NCBI GenBank assembly: GCA_963702105.1
Contig: OY969712.1
Coordinates: forward strand, 248,001 to 312,000
Direction: 5' to 3'
From: ZC4RG20 sp963702105
Lineage (GTDB): Bacteria > Pseudomonadota > Gammaproteobacteria > Steroidobacterales > Rariloculaceae
Length of the DNA: 64,000 nt
Below, piece by piece: positions 9,332 to 17,209 of the stretch. Below the pieces are notes generated by a model, which had not been told where the DNA came from, did no database searches, and saw only the letters and a list, made by a program, of their open reading frames with translations. Each line of letters starts with the position of its first letter. Positions within the stretch are counted from its first letter, which is position 1. Both the position numbers and the translations under genes were made by a program.

Positions 9332-9356
9332 CCGCCGCGCGAAGCGCCGGGGTCCG

Positions 9357-10040
9357 TCAAGCCTGCTCGTCAAGCCGGTAACCGACGCCGCGAACCGTGT
9401 GCAGCAGCGGCGTATCGAAGCCGCGATCGATCTTCGACCGCAGCCGGCTGACGTGTACGTCGATGACGTTTGTTTGCGGATCGAAATGATAGTCCCAGAC
9501 TCCTTCGAGCAGCATCGTGCGCGTTACGACTTGCCCGGCGTGCCGCATGAGGAACTCCAGCAGCTGGAATTCCCGCGGCTGCAGGTCTATCTTCCGGCCG
9601 CCGCGGTGAACTTCGCGGCGCAGCAGGTCCATGTGCAGGTCGCCGACTTCGAGCACCGTCTCGGCCGCGGCGCCGCCGGCCTTCGCGCGCCGCACGAGGG
9701 CCTCGAGCCGGGCCATGAGCTCGCTGAACGCGAACGGCTTGACGAGGTAGTCGTCGCCGCCGGCTTTGAGCCCCTTGACGCGATCGTCTACCTCGCCGAG
9801 TGCGCTGAGGATCAGGGCCGGCGTCGTGTCGTTCGAAGCGCGCAGCGTGCGCACCACCGTGAGCCCGTCCACGCCCGGCAGCATGCGGTCTACGACGAGC
9901 GCGTCGTAGTTCTCGGTCGTGGCGAGGAACAGGCCGTCGCGGCCGTTGCCGGCCACGTCGACGTTCCAGCCCGACTGGGCGAGTCCTTTCTGTAAGAACG
10001 AGGCGACTTCCCTGTCGTCCTCGATGACCAATACGCGCAC
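9357..10040 (-). CDS. OmpR/PhoB-family response regulator
   Basis: The 227-residue protein has a receiver domain with the acidic pocket (IEDD), the phospho-acceptor Asp in VVDRMLPG, and the conserved Lys in LVKPF. The C-terminal winged helix contains REFQLLEFLMRH and a recognition region ending VRGVGYRL, as in QseB/CzcR-type regulators. It precedes the sensor kinase and probably controls itself and adjacent envelope genes; this is inferred from position. Confidence 0.92.
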   Translation of the reverse strand: MRVLVIEDDREVASFLQKGLAQSGWNVDVAGNGRDGLFLATTENYDALVVDRMLPGVDGLTVVRTLRASNDTTPALILSALGEVDDRVKGLKAGGDDYLVKPFAFSELMARLEALVRRAKAGGAAAETVLEVGDLHMDLLRREVHRGGRKIDLQPREFQLLEFLMRHAGQVVTRTMLLEGVWDYHFDPQTNVIDVHVSRLRSKIDRGFDTPLLHTVRGVGYRLDEQA

Positions 10041-10080
10041 GTTACGGCCGTGTCCCTCGGTTCCGCCGACCCGGCGGCGC

Positions 10081-10497
10081 TCAGGAGTCGCGGGTCTTTC
10101 GGCTCCACTCCTTCGCGTCCGCGCGGCTCAGCTTGTAGATACCCCTTATAGGGTAACTAAAACCGCGCACTTTCACCGAGTCGAACTTCGCATAGATGCG
10201 GCTCCCGAAAGACGTGACGCCTATGGCCTTGGCCCACCTGAGGTCCGGGCTCGGCCCGTAGAGCTCGACGAGATAGGGGTCGAACGGGGTCGCCCAGACG
10301 ATCAGCGAGTGGTCGTCGACGACGCTCCAGCTGTCCAGGTGCGTGAGCGCCGGGATGCTGTCGACGGCCTTCAGGGTCGAGACGGCCGGTAGGGCGCCCT
10401 GCGCCGTCGCGGCCTCTGCGGCGCCGGCAGTGCCGGCGGCCGCGAGCCCGAAGGCCAGCGCGGCTGCGGCTGCGGCTGCGGTAACTAGCGGTTTCAT
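10081..10497 (-). CDS. Periplasmic DUF6491-like protein
   Basis: This 138-residue protein starts with a signal peptide (Ala-rich core, AGTAGAAEA cleavage region). The mature part has LDSWSVVDDHSLIVW, YLVELYGPSPDL, IYAKFDSVKV and a C-terminal GIYKLSRADAKEW. I recognise these as the pattern of DUF6491 proteins, common in gammaproteobacteria; the assignment is from memory. The usual Cys in the C-terminal part is absent here. It is transcribed with or just before the response regulator and divergent from the protease. The function is unknown. Confidence 0.7.
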   Translation of the reverse strand: MKPLVTAAAAAAALAFGLAAAGTAGAAEAATAQGALPAVSTLKAVDSIPALTHLDSWSVVDDHSLIVWATPFDPYLVELYGPSPDLRWAKAIGVTSFGSRIYAKFDSVKVRGFSYPIRGIYKLSRADAKEWSRKTRDS

Positions 10498-10706
10498 GAC
10501 TCACCTCCTTGGATGTGAGAACGTCCGGTTTACGTCGATGTTGCGCCCAGCCTAATGGGCGGGACCTGAACGGCTCATTAACGGTGTGTAAGCCCGCGCA
10601 GATGAAAAAACCGTAGGGAATTCGTGAGCGGCAGGTAAGGAGCGCGGCCGTAGCTTGGGCAGCACAGAAGCCTTGTTGGAAGTTTTCAGGTACAGGAGGT
10701 CCCGCG
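10498..10706. promoter_or_regulatory. Divergent control region between the DUF6491-like gene and the DegP-type protease
   Basis: This 209-base region is AT-richer than its neighbours and must hold both promoters. A TTAAC at 10578 and GTAAG at 10588 are spaced one helical turn, compatible with a direct-repeat site for an OmpR-type regulator (inference). The protease has an ideal Shine-Dalgarno AGGAGGT at 10694-10700, which fixes the ATG at 10707. Confidence 0.45.
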
Positions 10707-12209
10707 ATGAATTCGAGGCAAAATCGATCCAGACGGTGGCGATTGCCGGTGGCCGGCATGGCCGCCGCCGCGATTCTAGGCGGCGTGGCCGTCGAGTTCG
10801 CGCCCATTCCGTACGCGCCTCCGGCTTACGCGGACGAGCAGCCGCAGGCCGCCGCGCCCCGGGCCGTCGGCCCCGTCTCGTTCGCCAACGTCGTCGCCAA
10901 GGCACGTCCGGCGGTCGTCAACATTCTCGTGACCAAGGTCGAGCAGACGGCGGCGCCTGAGCAGCAATACTACGGCGGCCCGGGCGGCACGCCCTTCGAC
11001 CAGTTCTTCGGCCGTTTTTTCCAGTATCCCCCTGAGCAACAGCAGCGCCGCATGCAAGGCCAGGGCTCCGGGTTCGTCATCGACCCGGCCGGCTACATCG
11101 TCACGAACAACCACGTGATCAGCGGCGCGAGCAAGATCGTCGTGACTTTTCAAAACGGCGAGAAGCTCGACGCTAAGCTCATCGGTCACGACCCGAAGAC
11201 GGACCTCGCGCTGATCAAGGTCGACGCCTCGCACAAGCTGCCGACGGTCTCGTTCGGCGACTCCGACAAGGCCCGCATCGGCGACTGGGTGCTCGCGATC
11301 GGCAATCCCTTCGGCCTCGGCGGTACCGCGACGGCCGGCATCGTCTCCGCGCGCGGCCGCGACATTCGCTCCGGCCCCTACGACGACTACCTCCAGATCG
11401 ACGCGCCGATCAACCCCGGCAACTCCGGCGGCCCCGTGCTCGACGCGTCGGGCCACGTGATCGGCATCAACACGGCCATCTACTCGCCCAACGGCGGCAA
11501 CATCGGCATCGGCTTCGCGATTCCTTCGAACGAGGCCGCGTCCGTCGTCGCGCAGCTGCGCAATGGCGGCGTCGTCGAGCACGGCTGGCTCGGCGTGCAG
11601 ATTCAGAACATGTCGGACGATCTCGCGAAATCGCTCGGTCTCGAAGGTACGCAGGGCGCGCTCGTCGCCGACGTCGTCGGGGGCAGCCCGGCCGCGCGCG
11701 CGGGGTTCGAGACGGGCGACGTGATCACCCGGTTCGGCGGCACGACCGTCGACTCGGCCCGCGCCCTGAGCCGGGCCGTCGGTGAGCACAAGCCCGGCGA
11801 CAAGGTCAGCGTCGAGGTCCTGCGCGACGGCAAGCCGCAGACACTCGATGTGAAGCTCGGCGACGCTTCCGGCGACAACGCCGTGGCCGCGGCCGGGCCC
11901 GACAATCCCGGGGATCACGGAGCCTCGCTCGGGCTCTCGCTCGCGCCGCTCACGGCGGAGAACCGCGCCGAGCTCGGCCTGCCCGACGACGTGCAGGGCG
12001 CCCTCGTGACGGACGTGGACCCGAACGGTCCGGCCGCGGACGACGGCATTCAGCCCGGAGACGTCATCACGCAGGTCAACCGCCGTCCCGTGACCTCGGT
12101 TGGCGCGGCGGTCGCCGAGCTCGACAAGGCGAAGCGCGCGGGATCGGAAGTCCTCGTGCTCGTTCGGCACGGGGACGCGCAGCACTTCGTCGCGCTGAGC
12201 TTCTCCTGA
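10707..12209 (+). CDS. Do-family (DegP/DegQ/MucD) periplasmic serine protease
   Basis: This 500-residue protein starts with a signal/membrane anchor, then a trypsin-like domain with all three catalytic residues: His about 136 (TNNHV), Asp about 166 (TDLAL) and Ser about 240 (GNSGGP). Two PDZ domains follow (about 280-370 and 400-495). It degrades or chaperones misfolded periplasmic and outer-membrane proteins. The start follows a perfect AGGAGGT. Next to a two-component system it probably forms an envelope-stress unit. A strong terminator hairpin lies just downstream. Confidence 0.93.
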   Translation: MNSRQNRSRRWRLPVAGMAAAAILGGVAVEFAPIPYAPPAYADEQPQAAAPRAVGPVSFANVVAKARPAVVNILVTKVEQTAAPEQQYYGGPGGTPFDQFFGRFFQYPPEQQQRRMQGQGSGFVIDPAGYIVTNNHVISGASKIVVTFQNGEKLDAKLIGHDPKTDLALIKVDASHKLPTVSFGDSDKARIGDWVLAIGNPFGLGGTATAGIVSARGRDIRSGPYDDYLQIDAPINPGNSGGPVLDASGHVIGINTAIYSPNGGNIGIGFAIPSNEAASVVAQLRNGGVVEHGWLGVQIQNMSDDLAKSLGLEGTQGALVADVVGGSPAARAGFETGDVITRFGGTTVDSARALSRAVGEHKPGDKVSVEVLRDGKPQTLDVKLGDASGDNAVAAAGPDNPGDHGASLGLSLAPLTAENRAELGLPDDVQGALVTDVDPNGPAADDGIQPGDVITQVNRRPVTSVGAAVAELDKAKRAGSEVLVLVRHGDAQHFVALSFS

Positions 12210-12262
12210 TCCGCTCGAGATCTCTTCCTCCGAGTGGTCGGCTACAAGCAATGTAGCCTTTG

Positions 12263-12298
12263 GGCCCCGGCGACCCCCAACGCCGGGGCCTTCTTTTC
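12263..12298 (+). terminator. Rho-independent terminator after the protease gene
   Basis: A perfect 10-base stem (GGCCCCGGCG at 12263-12272, CGCCGGGGCC at 12281-12290) with an 8-base loop is followed by a T-rich run (TTCTTTTC). It sits 53 bases after the protease stop. Confidence 0.85.
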
Positions 12299-12429
12299 GT
12301 CGGCCTCCCCGCAAACCTCGAATGCCCGGCGTAACAGGCCGTTAGGCCGGGTTTATTAACCGTTAAATATCGGCTATCGTGGGCTGCCCGGGGCCGTCGC
12401 CGCACGGCCCGAACCCCAAAGCCGATTGC

Positions 12430-13731
12430 ATGCCGGAATACACGCCCGAGCCGGATTTCATCCGCGAACAAGTCGAGAAGATCAAGCGCAGCGGCGCGCT
12501 GGGCCGCTCCCGCTCGTACCCGCGTTTGCTCGAGTTCCTCATGGCCTGCACCCTCGAGGGCCGCACGCCGAAGGAACACGAGATCGCGACGAGCGTCTTC
12601 AAACGCGGCGCGGACTTCGATCCGAGCCAGGACGCAATGGTGCGCGTCTACGCCCACCATCTGCGCCAGAAGCTCGAGAGCTACTACGCGGCCGACGGGC
12701 GGGCCGAAGGGCGCAGGATCACGGTTCCCAAGGGGGAATACCGGCTCGCGGCCGTCGAGGTGGAGGCGGCCGCGGAGGCCGCGCCGCCGCGGGAAGAGGC
12801 GCCGGCCGAGCCTAGGCGCGCGCGCCTGTCGCGCTTCGCGGCCGGGGCCGCGCTCGTGGTCATCGGCGTCGTCGTCGGCGTCGCCGCCGTGCTCTCGCTG
12901 CGTCCCGCCGCCAAGGAGGCCCCGACGCGCTATGAAACGGCCGCCCAGGCGCCGATTTGGCGCGCGCTGCTCGATGACAAGCTGCCCATCACGATCGTCG
13001 TCGGCGACTACTACATCTTCGGAGAGCTCGATTCCCACGGCAACGTGAAGCGCATGATCCGCAACTTCTCGATCAATTCGCCGGGCGATCTCGACCAATT
13101 CATCATGCAGCAGCCGGATCTCGCTAAGCATTTCATCGACCTCGACCTCACGTACCTGCCGCTCGGCACCGCGTTCGCGCTGCGCGACCTGCTGCGCGTG
13201 CTGTACACGTCCGACAAGCCCGTGCGGGTCGAGGCGATGTCGGAGCTCAAGGCCGAGGATCTGCGCACGAATCACATCGTCTACGTGGGCTACGTCAGCG
13301 GCCTTGACAAGCTGCTCGACTTCGTCTTCGCCTCTTCCGGGCTCGCGATCGGCGAGACTTATGACCAGCTCGTCGATCTCTCGACGGGCAAGGTCTACAC
13401 GAGCGAGGCCGGTCTCGCCCCGAGCGACCAGAACTACCGGGACTACGGCCTCTTTTCGACGTTTGCGGGCCCCGGCGGGAATCAGTTCATGATCGTCGCG
13501 GGCACGCGCGACGCGGGCCTCATGCAGACGGCCTTCAACGTCACGGATTCGGCGCACCTCAAGGCCATGGCGGCCGCGGTCCCCAAGCAGGCGAAGGCCA
13601 AAGACCCGTCGTTCGAGCTCCTTTACGAGGTCGCCGGGTTCGACCGCACGAACCTCGATTCCGTCATCGTGCACGCCGCGCCGCTCGCGCCGAGGCACAA
13701 CTGGGGCGCGGACGTGATGCCGCCGGGGTAA
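12430..13731 (+). CDS. Membrane-tethered protein with N-terminal winged-helix-like domain
   Basis: This 433-residue protein has three parts. Residues 1-105 resemble the cytoplasmic domain found at the N-terminus of many TPR or cyclase-like regulators (pattern S.R..R.LEFL...L.G......EI...VF.RG.DFDP..D..VRV.A..LR.KL..YY), thought to be DNA-binding. A Pro/Glu linker and one transmembrane helix (AALVVIGVVVGVAAVLSL, about 140-157) follow. The C-terminal ~270 residues would be periplasmic, with alternating strands and no family I recognise. ATG 12430 is chosen over an upstream in-frame start because conserved sequence begins there. The topology is CadC/ToxR-like; the role as a one-component sensor is inference. 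Confidence 0.7.
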   Translation: MPEYTPEPDFIREQVEKIKRSGALGRSRSYPRLLEFLMACTLEGRTPKEHEIATSVFKRGADFDPSQDAMVRVYAHHLRQKLESYYAADGRAEGRRITVPKGEYRLAAVEVEAAAEAAPPREEAPAEPRRARLSRFAAGAALVVIGVVVGVAAVLSLRPAAKEAPTRYETAAQAPIWRALLDDKLPITIVVGDYYIFGELDSHGNVKRMIRNFSINSPGDLDQFIMQQPDLAKHFIDLDLTYLPLGTAFALRDLLRVLYTSDKPVRVEAMSELKAEDLRTNHIVYVGYVSGLDKLLDFVFASSGLAIGETYDQLVDLSTGKVYTSEAGLAPSDQNYRDYGLFSTFAGPGGNQFMIVAGTRDAGLMQTAFNVTDSAHLKAMAAAVPKQAKAKDPSFELLYEVAGFDRTNLDSVIVHAAPLAPRHNWGADVMPPG

Positions 13732-13788
13732 GCGTTCGCCCTCAGTCCGCCCTCGCGCCGAGACCTCCGCCCGCTGCAGCCCCGACGG

Positions 13789-14715
13789 TCAGGCCCGCCG
13801 CGGCAGGTGGATCTCCGCGAGCATGCATCGCACGCCGCCGCCGCCGTAGGTCTCGATCGTGCCGACGTCGGCCGGGACGAGCTCCGCGTGGCGTTCGAGC
13901 CGGCGCCGCTGGTCGGGGCGCAGCGAGCCGAGCGCCCGGGTCGAGAGCGCGACGACGGGGCCTTGCGGGGCCGCGAGCTCGAGAACGTTGGCGGCGAAGG
14001 CCGCGAGCTGCGCAAAGTCGATGTCGATGATCTCGCGGCCGCCGTCCTCGAGCGAGGCCCGGAGGCGGCGCCGCGCGTCCGGGTCCGGCAGCGCGGCGCC
14101 GCAGACCACGGCGAAGCGGGCCCCGAGGGCCATGAGCACGTTCGTGTGGTAGACGGGACGGCCCTTGGCATCGAGGGCCTCGAACGCGTGGGGCCGGTAG
14201 CCCAGCTCGGTCCCGAAGGCGTCGAGCACCTGCGCGGAGGTCCGCGGCGAGAGGCAGGCGTAAGCGACGCGCCCCGGGCGATCGAGCACGAGGCTGCCGG
14301 TGCCCTCGAGGAAGGCGCCGCGGCGCTCGTGAGGCGTAAGGTCCAACAGGCGCGTCGTGCGATAGCGGGAGTCGAGGGCCGCGACGATGTCGCTGCGCCG
14401 CTCGAGCCGCCGGCTGGGCGCCATGAGCGGATAGAGCACGAGGCTGCCATCGGCGTGGGTGCTGAGCCAGTTGTTCGGGAACACCTCGTCGGGGCTCGCG
14501 GACCGGGCCAGGCCCGAGAACACTTCGACTTCGACGCCGACCCCCTGGAGCGCGAGCGCGAGGCCCTCGAATTCGGCGCGCGCCGCGCGGCGGAGCGCGG
14601 GCGTCGCGCCGCCCGCGCGCTGGAAGCGGTTCGATGCGAGCGTCTCGGGATTGCTGCCGAAGCTGTCGGGCCGGACCATGAGCAGGGCCGGAGCCGTCTG
14701 GGCTTCGTGTGTCAC
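13789..14715 (-). CDS. ctlX: Arginine deiminase-like amidinotransferase-fold hydrolase (CtlX type)
   Basis: This 308-residue protein has guanidino-group-modifying enzyme features: ALLMVRPDSFGSNPET at the N-terminus, FPNNWLSTHADG (acidic/His site), LEGTGSLVLDR, YHTNVLMALG (catalytic His) and a C-terminal GGGGVRCMLAE with the nucleophilic Cys. This matches the citrulline/arginine-related CtlX family. The GTG start at 14715 overlaps the stop of the Lrp regulator (GTGA). The likely role is hydrolysis of citrulline or a related ureido/guanidino amino acid, presumably controlled by the coupled regulator. Confidence 0.83.
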   Translation of the reverse strand: MTHEAQTAPALLMVRPDSFGSNPETLASNRFQRAGGATPALRRAARAEFEGLALALQGVGVEVEVFSGLARSASPDEVFPNNWLSTHADGSLVLYPLMAPSRRLERRSDIVAALDSRYRTTRLLDLTPHERRGAFLEGTGSLVLDRPGRVAYACLSPRTSAQVLDAFGTELGYRPHAFEALDAKGRPVYHTNVLMALGARFAVVCGAALPDPDARRRLRASLEDGGREIIDIDFAQLAAFAANVLELAAPQGPVVALSTRALGSLRPDQRRRLERHAELVPADVGTIETYGGGGVRCMLAEIHLPRRA

Positions 14716-15221
14716 GGCCTGGCGCCGGGCGCGTTCGCGCCCTGCCCGAGGTAGGTCAGCGGCAGCGCCGTCGTGTCCACGGCCTTGCGCAGCACGAACG
14801 AGGAGTGCACGCCGATGACGCCCTCGATGCGCGTGATCTTGTTGAGCAGGAAGTCCTGGTAAGCCTCCATGCCGGGAACCGTGATCTTGAGCTGGTAGTC
14901 CGCTTCCTGCCCGGTGATCAGGTAGCACTCCTGCACCTCCGGGCACCGGCGCACGGCCGCCTCGAACTGCTCGAAGCGCTCGGGCGTGTGGCGGTCCATC
15001 CGGATGTGGATCAGCACAGTGAGATCGAGACCGAGCGCCTTGGGATCGAGCTTTACGGCACGGCCCCGGATGACGCCGGCTTCCTCCAGCTGCTTGATTC
15101 GGCGCGAGCACGGCGAGGGCGAGAGGCCGACGCGCTCGGCAATCTGCTGGTTGCTGGCTCCGCCGTCGGCCTGCAACTCCGCGAGGATTCTGAGATCGAA
15201 AACATCGAGCTTGCCGTTCAT
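14712..15221 (-). CDS. Lrp/AsnC-family transcriptional regulator
   Basis: This 169-residue protein has an N-terminal helix-turn-helix (LDVFDLRILAELQADG, then SNQQIAERVGLSPSPCSRRI) and a C-terminal RAM ligand-binding domain (ECYLITGQEADYQLKI). It begins the two-gene unit with ctlX and is divergent from leuA across an AT-rich gap. The likely effector is an amino acid; regulation of ctlX, and possibly leuA, is inferred from position. Confidence 0.92.
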   Translation of the reverse strand: MNGKLDVFDLRILAELQADGGASNQQIAERVGLSPSPCSRRIKQLEEAGVIRGRAVKLDPKALGLDLTVLIHIRMDRHTPERFEQFEAAVRRCPEVQECYLITGQEADYQLKITVPGMEAYQDFLLNKITRIEGVIGVHSSFVLRKAVDTTALPLTYLGQGANAPGARP

Positions 15222-15394
15222 AGAGGGGCTGCGACAGACGATGCCAATAAATGTATATATATTAGTGAAAGATTGCGCAGAATGTCGATAAGGTGGGCCA
15301 ATTAGACCAAAAATGGCGCGTAGATGGGCATAGAATGGTCAGCGTGGTGCGAGGTTCGCCCGCGTCGATGGAAGCAATGAGACAAGGATCCGCC
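15222..15394. promoter_or_regulatory. AT-rich divergent promoter region between lrp-like gene and leuA
   Basis: The first 80 bases contain AATAAATGTATATATATTAG (15244-15263), strikingly AT-rich for this genome and suited to both promoters and to Lrp-family binding. The leuA ATG at 15395 has AAGGA six bases upstream; longer in-frame starts would run through this region and are rejected. No attenuator peptide rich in Leu codons was seen. Confidence 0.5.
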
Positions 15395-17137
15395 ATGAGC
15401 GAAACCAACCGACCCGTGATCGCGACCGCCGGCGCCGAAGATCGGCGCCCGCGCTTCGACTATCGCAAATACCGCCCGTACCGGCCCATCGAGCTGCCCG
15501 ACCGGCGCTGGCCGGATCGCGTGCTCACGGCCGCGCCGGACTGGTGCAGCGTGGATCTCAGGGACGGCAACCAGGCGCTCGTGGAGCCGATGTCCGTCGA
15601 GCAGAAGCTCGAGCTCTTCGAGGCGCTCGTCGAGATCGGGTTCAAGGAAATCGAGATCGGCTTTCCGTCGGCTTCCCAGACCGAGCTCGAGTTCACGCGC
15701 CGGCTCATCGAAGAAGGCCGCATACCGGATTCGGTCACCGTGCAGGTGCTCACGCAGGCGCGCCGGCCGCTCATCGAGCGAACGTTCGAGGCCCTCGAGG
15801 GCGTGCGGCGCGCGATCGTTCACGTCTACAACTCGACCTCGCCGGTTCAGCGCGAGCAGGTCTTCCACGCCGGCAAGGAAGAGGTCGTGAAGATCGCCGT
15901 GGAAGGCGCCCGCTGGGTCCGCGAGGCCGCGGCCCGGCATCCGGAGACGGAGTGGGTGTTTCAGTATTCGCCCGAGAGCTTCTCGGGCACCGAGCCGGAC
16001 TATGCCGTCGAGGTCTGTAACGCCGTGCTCAACGTCTGGCGGCCTCAGGAAGGGCAGGGCGTGGTGCTGAACCTGCCGGCGACCGTCGAGATGACGACCC
16101 CCAACGTGTTCGCCGACCAGATCGAATACTTTTGCCGTCACGTGAATCACCGCGAGCACGTGCGCATCAGCCTGCACACGCACAACGACCGCGGGTGCGC
16201 CGTTGCGGCCGGCGAGCTCGGCATGCTGGCCGGCGCGGATCGCGTCGAAGGCACCCTGTTCGGCAACGGCGAGCGCACGGGCAACATGGACATCGTCACG
16301 ATGGCCATGAACCTCTATTCGCAGGGTATCGATCCGCGGCTCGATTTCTCGAACATGGCCCGCATCGTCGACATCTACAAGCGTTGCACGTCGATGGCCG
16401 TGAACGCTCGTCATCCCTGGGCGGGCGAGCTCGTCTATGCGGCGTTCTCCGGCAGCCATCAGGACGCGATTCGCAAGTCGATGCAATTTCACCGCGAGCA
16501 CGCGCTGCCGGTCTGGAGCGTGGCCTACTTGCCCATCGACCCCCGCGACCTGGGACGCCGGTACGAGGAGGTCGTGCGCATCAACAGCCAGTCGGGCAAG
16601 GGCGGCGTCGCGCTCGTGCTCGAGCGCGATCACGGCATCGCGCTGCCGAAGTGGATGCATCCCGTGCTGAGCCGTATCGTGCAGCGCGAGGCTGATCAGA
16701 GCGGCAAGGAGATCACCTCGCCGCGGATCCGCCAGCTGTTCGAGTCCGAGCTGCTCGCGGTCCCCGAAGGCTGGCGGCTGCGCGGCTACGACTCACGCTC
16801 GGAACGTCAGCACACGATCGGCCGCTTCCAGATCGAAACCGGCAAGGGCCGCGTGCGCGACCTGGCCGGCGAGGGACAGGGGCTCGTCGAGGCCCTCATC
16901 GACGCCTTGAACAAGGCGTTCGATCTGGGGATCTCGGTCTCCGCCTTCGAGGAGCACGCGGTGGCGCCGGGCACGGCGGCGTTCGCGCTGGCCTCCGTCA
17001 TCGTCGAGGCCGGCGGGCGCGAGTGCGCGGCCTGCTCCATGGACGAGGATGCGGCCGTCGCGACGCTGCAGGCCGTGCTTTCCGCCGCCGGCCGGCTGCT
17101 CGGCACGGCCGAAGGGCGCCTCAGGGCCGCGGTCTGA
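15395..17137 (+). CDS. leuA: 2-isopropylmalate synthase (long form)
   Basis: This 580-residue protein condenses acetyl-CoA with 2-oxoisovalerate, the first step of leucine biosynthesis. The TIM-barrel shows DLRDGNQALVEPM (metal-binding Asp and catalytic Arg), IEIGFPSASQTE and SLHTHNDRGCAV (metal His pair). The ~130-residue C-terminal LeuA regulatory domain is present, for leucine feedback. The length and the RYRPYRP-type N-terminus match the longer LeuA type shared with actinobacteria rather than the ~520-residue E. coli form. It is followed directly by a palindromic repeat. Confidence 0.95.
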   Translation: MSETNRPVIATAGAEDRRPRFDYRKYRPYRPIELPDRRWPDRVLTAAPDWCSVDLRDGNQALVEPMSVEQKLELFEALVEIGFKEIEIGFPSASQTELEFTRRLIEEGRIPDSVTVQVLTQARRPLIERTFEALEGVRRAIVHVYNSTSPVQREQVFHAGKEEVVKIAVEGARWVREAAARHPETEWVFQYSPESFSGTEPDYAVEVCNAVLNVWRPQEGQGVVLNLPATVEMTTPNVFADQIEYFCRHVNHREHVRISLHTHNDRGCAVAAGELGMLAGADRVEGTLFGNGERTGNMDIVTMAMNLYSQGIDPRLDFSNMARIVDIYKRCTSMAVNARHPWAGELVYAAFSGSHQDAIRKSMQFHREHALPVWSVAYLPIDPRDLGRRYEEVVRINSQSGKGGVALVLERDHGIALPKWMHPVLSRIVQREADQSGKEITSPRIRQLFESELLAVPEGWRLRGYDSRSERQHTIGRFQIETGKGRVRDLAGEGQGLVEALIDALNKAFDLGISVSAFEEHAVAPGTAAFALASVIVEAGGRECAACSMDEDAAVATLQAVLSAAGRLLGTAEGRLRAAV

Positions 17138-17138
17138 G

Positions 17139-17209
17139 AAAAGGGGTCAGAGCCCTTTTTCAGGTCGCCCGCCCATGCTGGTCGACGGAAAAGGGCTCTG
17201 ACCCCTTTT
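17139..17209. repeat. REP-like inverted repeat pair (copy 1)
   Basis: AAAAGGGGTCAGAGCCCTTTT at 17139-17159 and its exact reverse complement at 17189-17209 flank a 29-base spacer. Each arm is itself an imperfect palindrome (AAAAGGG / CCCTTTT). The pair sits between the convergent 3' ends of leuA and an MFS transporter. It could act as a bidirectional terminator; further copies are at 33243-33325 and 52408-52427. Confidence 0.85.

Noticed and set aside
10776..12314. Long open frame (512 codons) antisense to the DegP-type protease
   Set aside because: GC-biased shadow of a gene with clear catalytic motifs; its product is Arg/Asp/Val-rich with no domain.
13789..15111. 440-codon reading of the CtlX frame from 15111
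   Set aside because: The extra N-terminal part lies antisense-like over the Lrp gene; the coupled GTG at 14715 gives the family-length protein.
15293..15394. Longer leuA start at 15293
   Set aside because: It would translate the AT-rich promoter region; ATG 15395 has a proper ribosome binding site and matches the family start.
17139..17209. Repeats considered as a CRISPR array
   Set aside because: Only two inverted arms, not direct repeats with regular spacers, and no cas genes.
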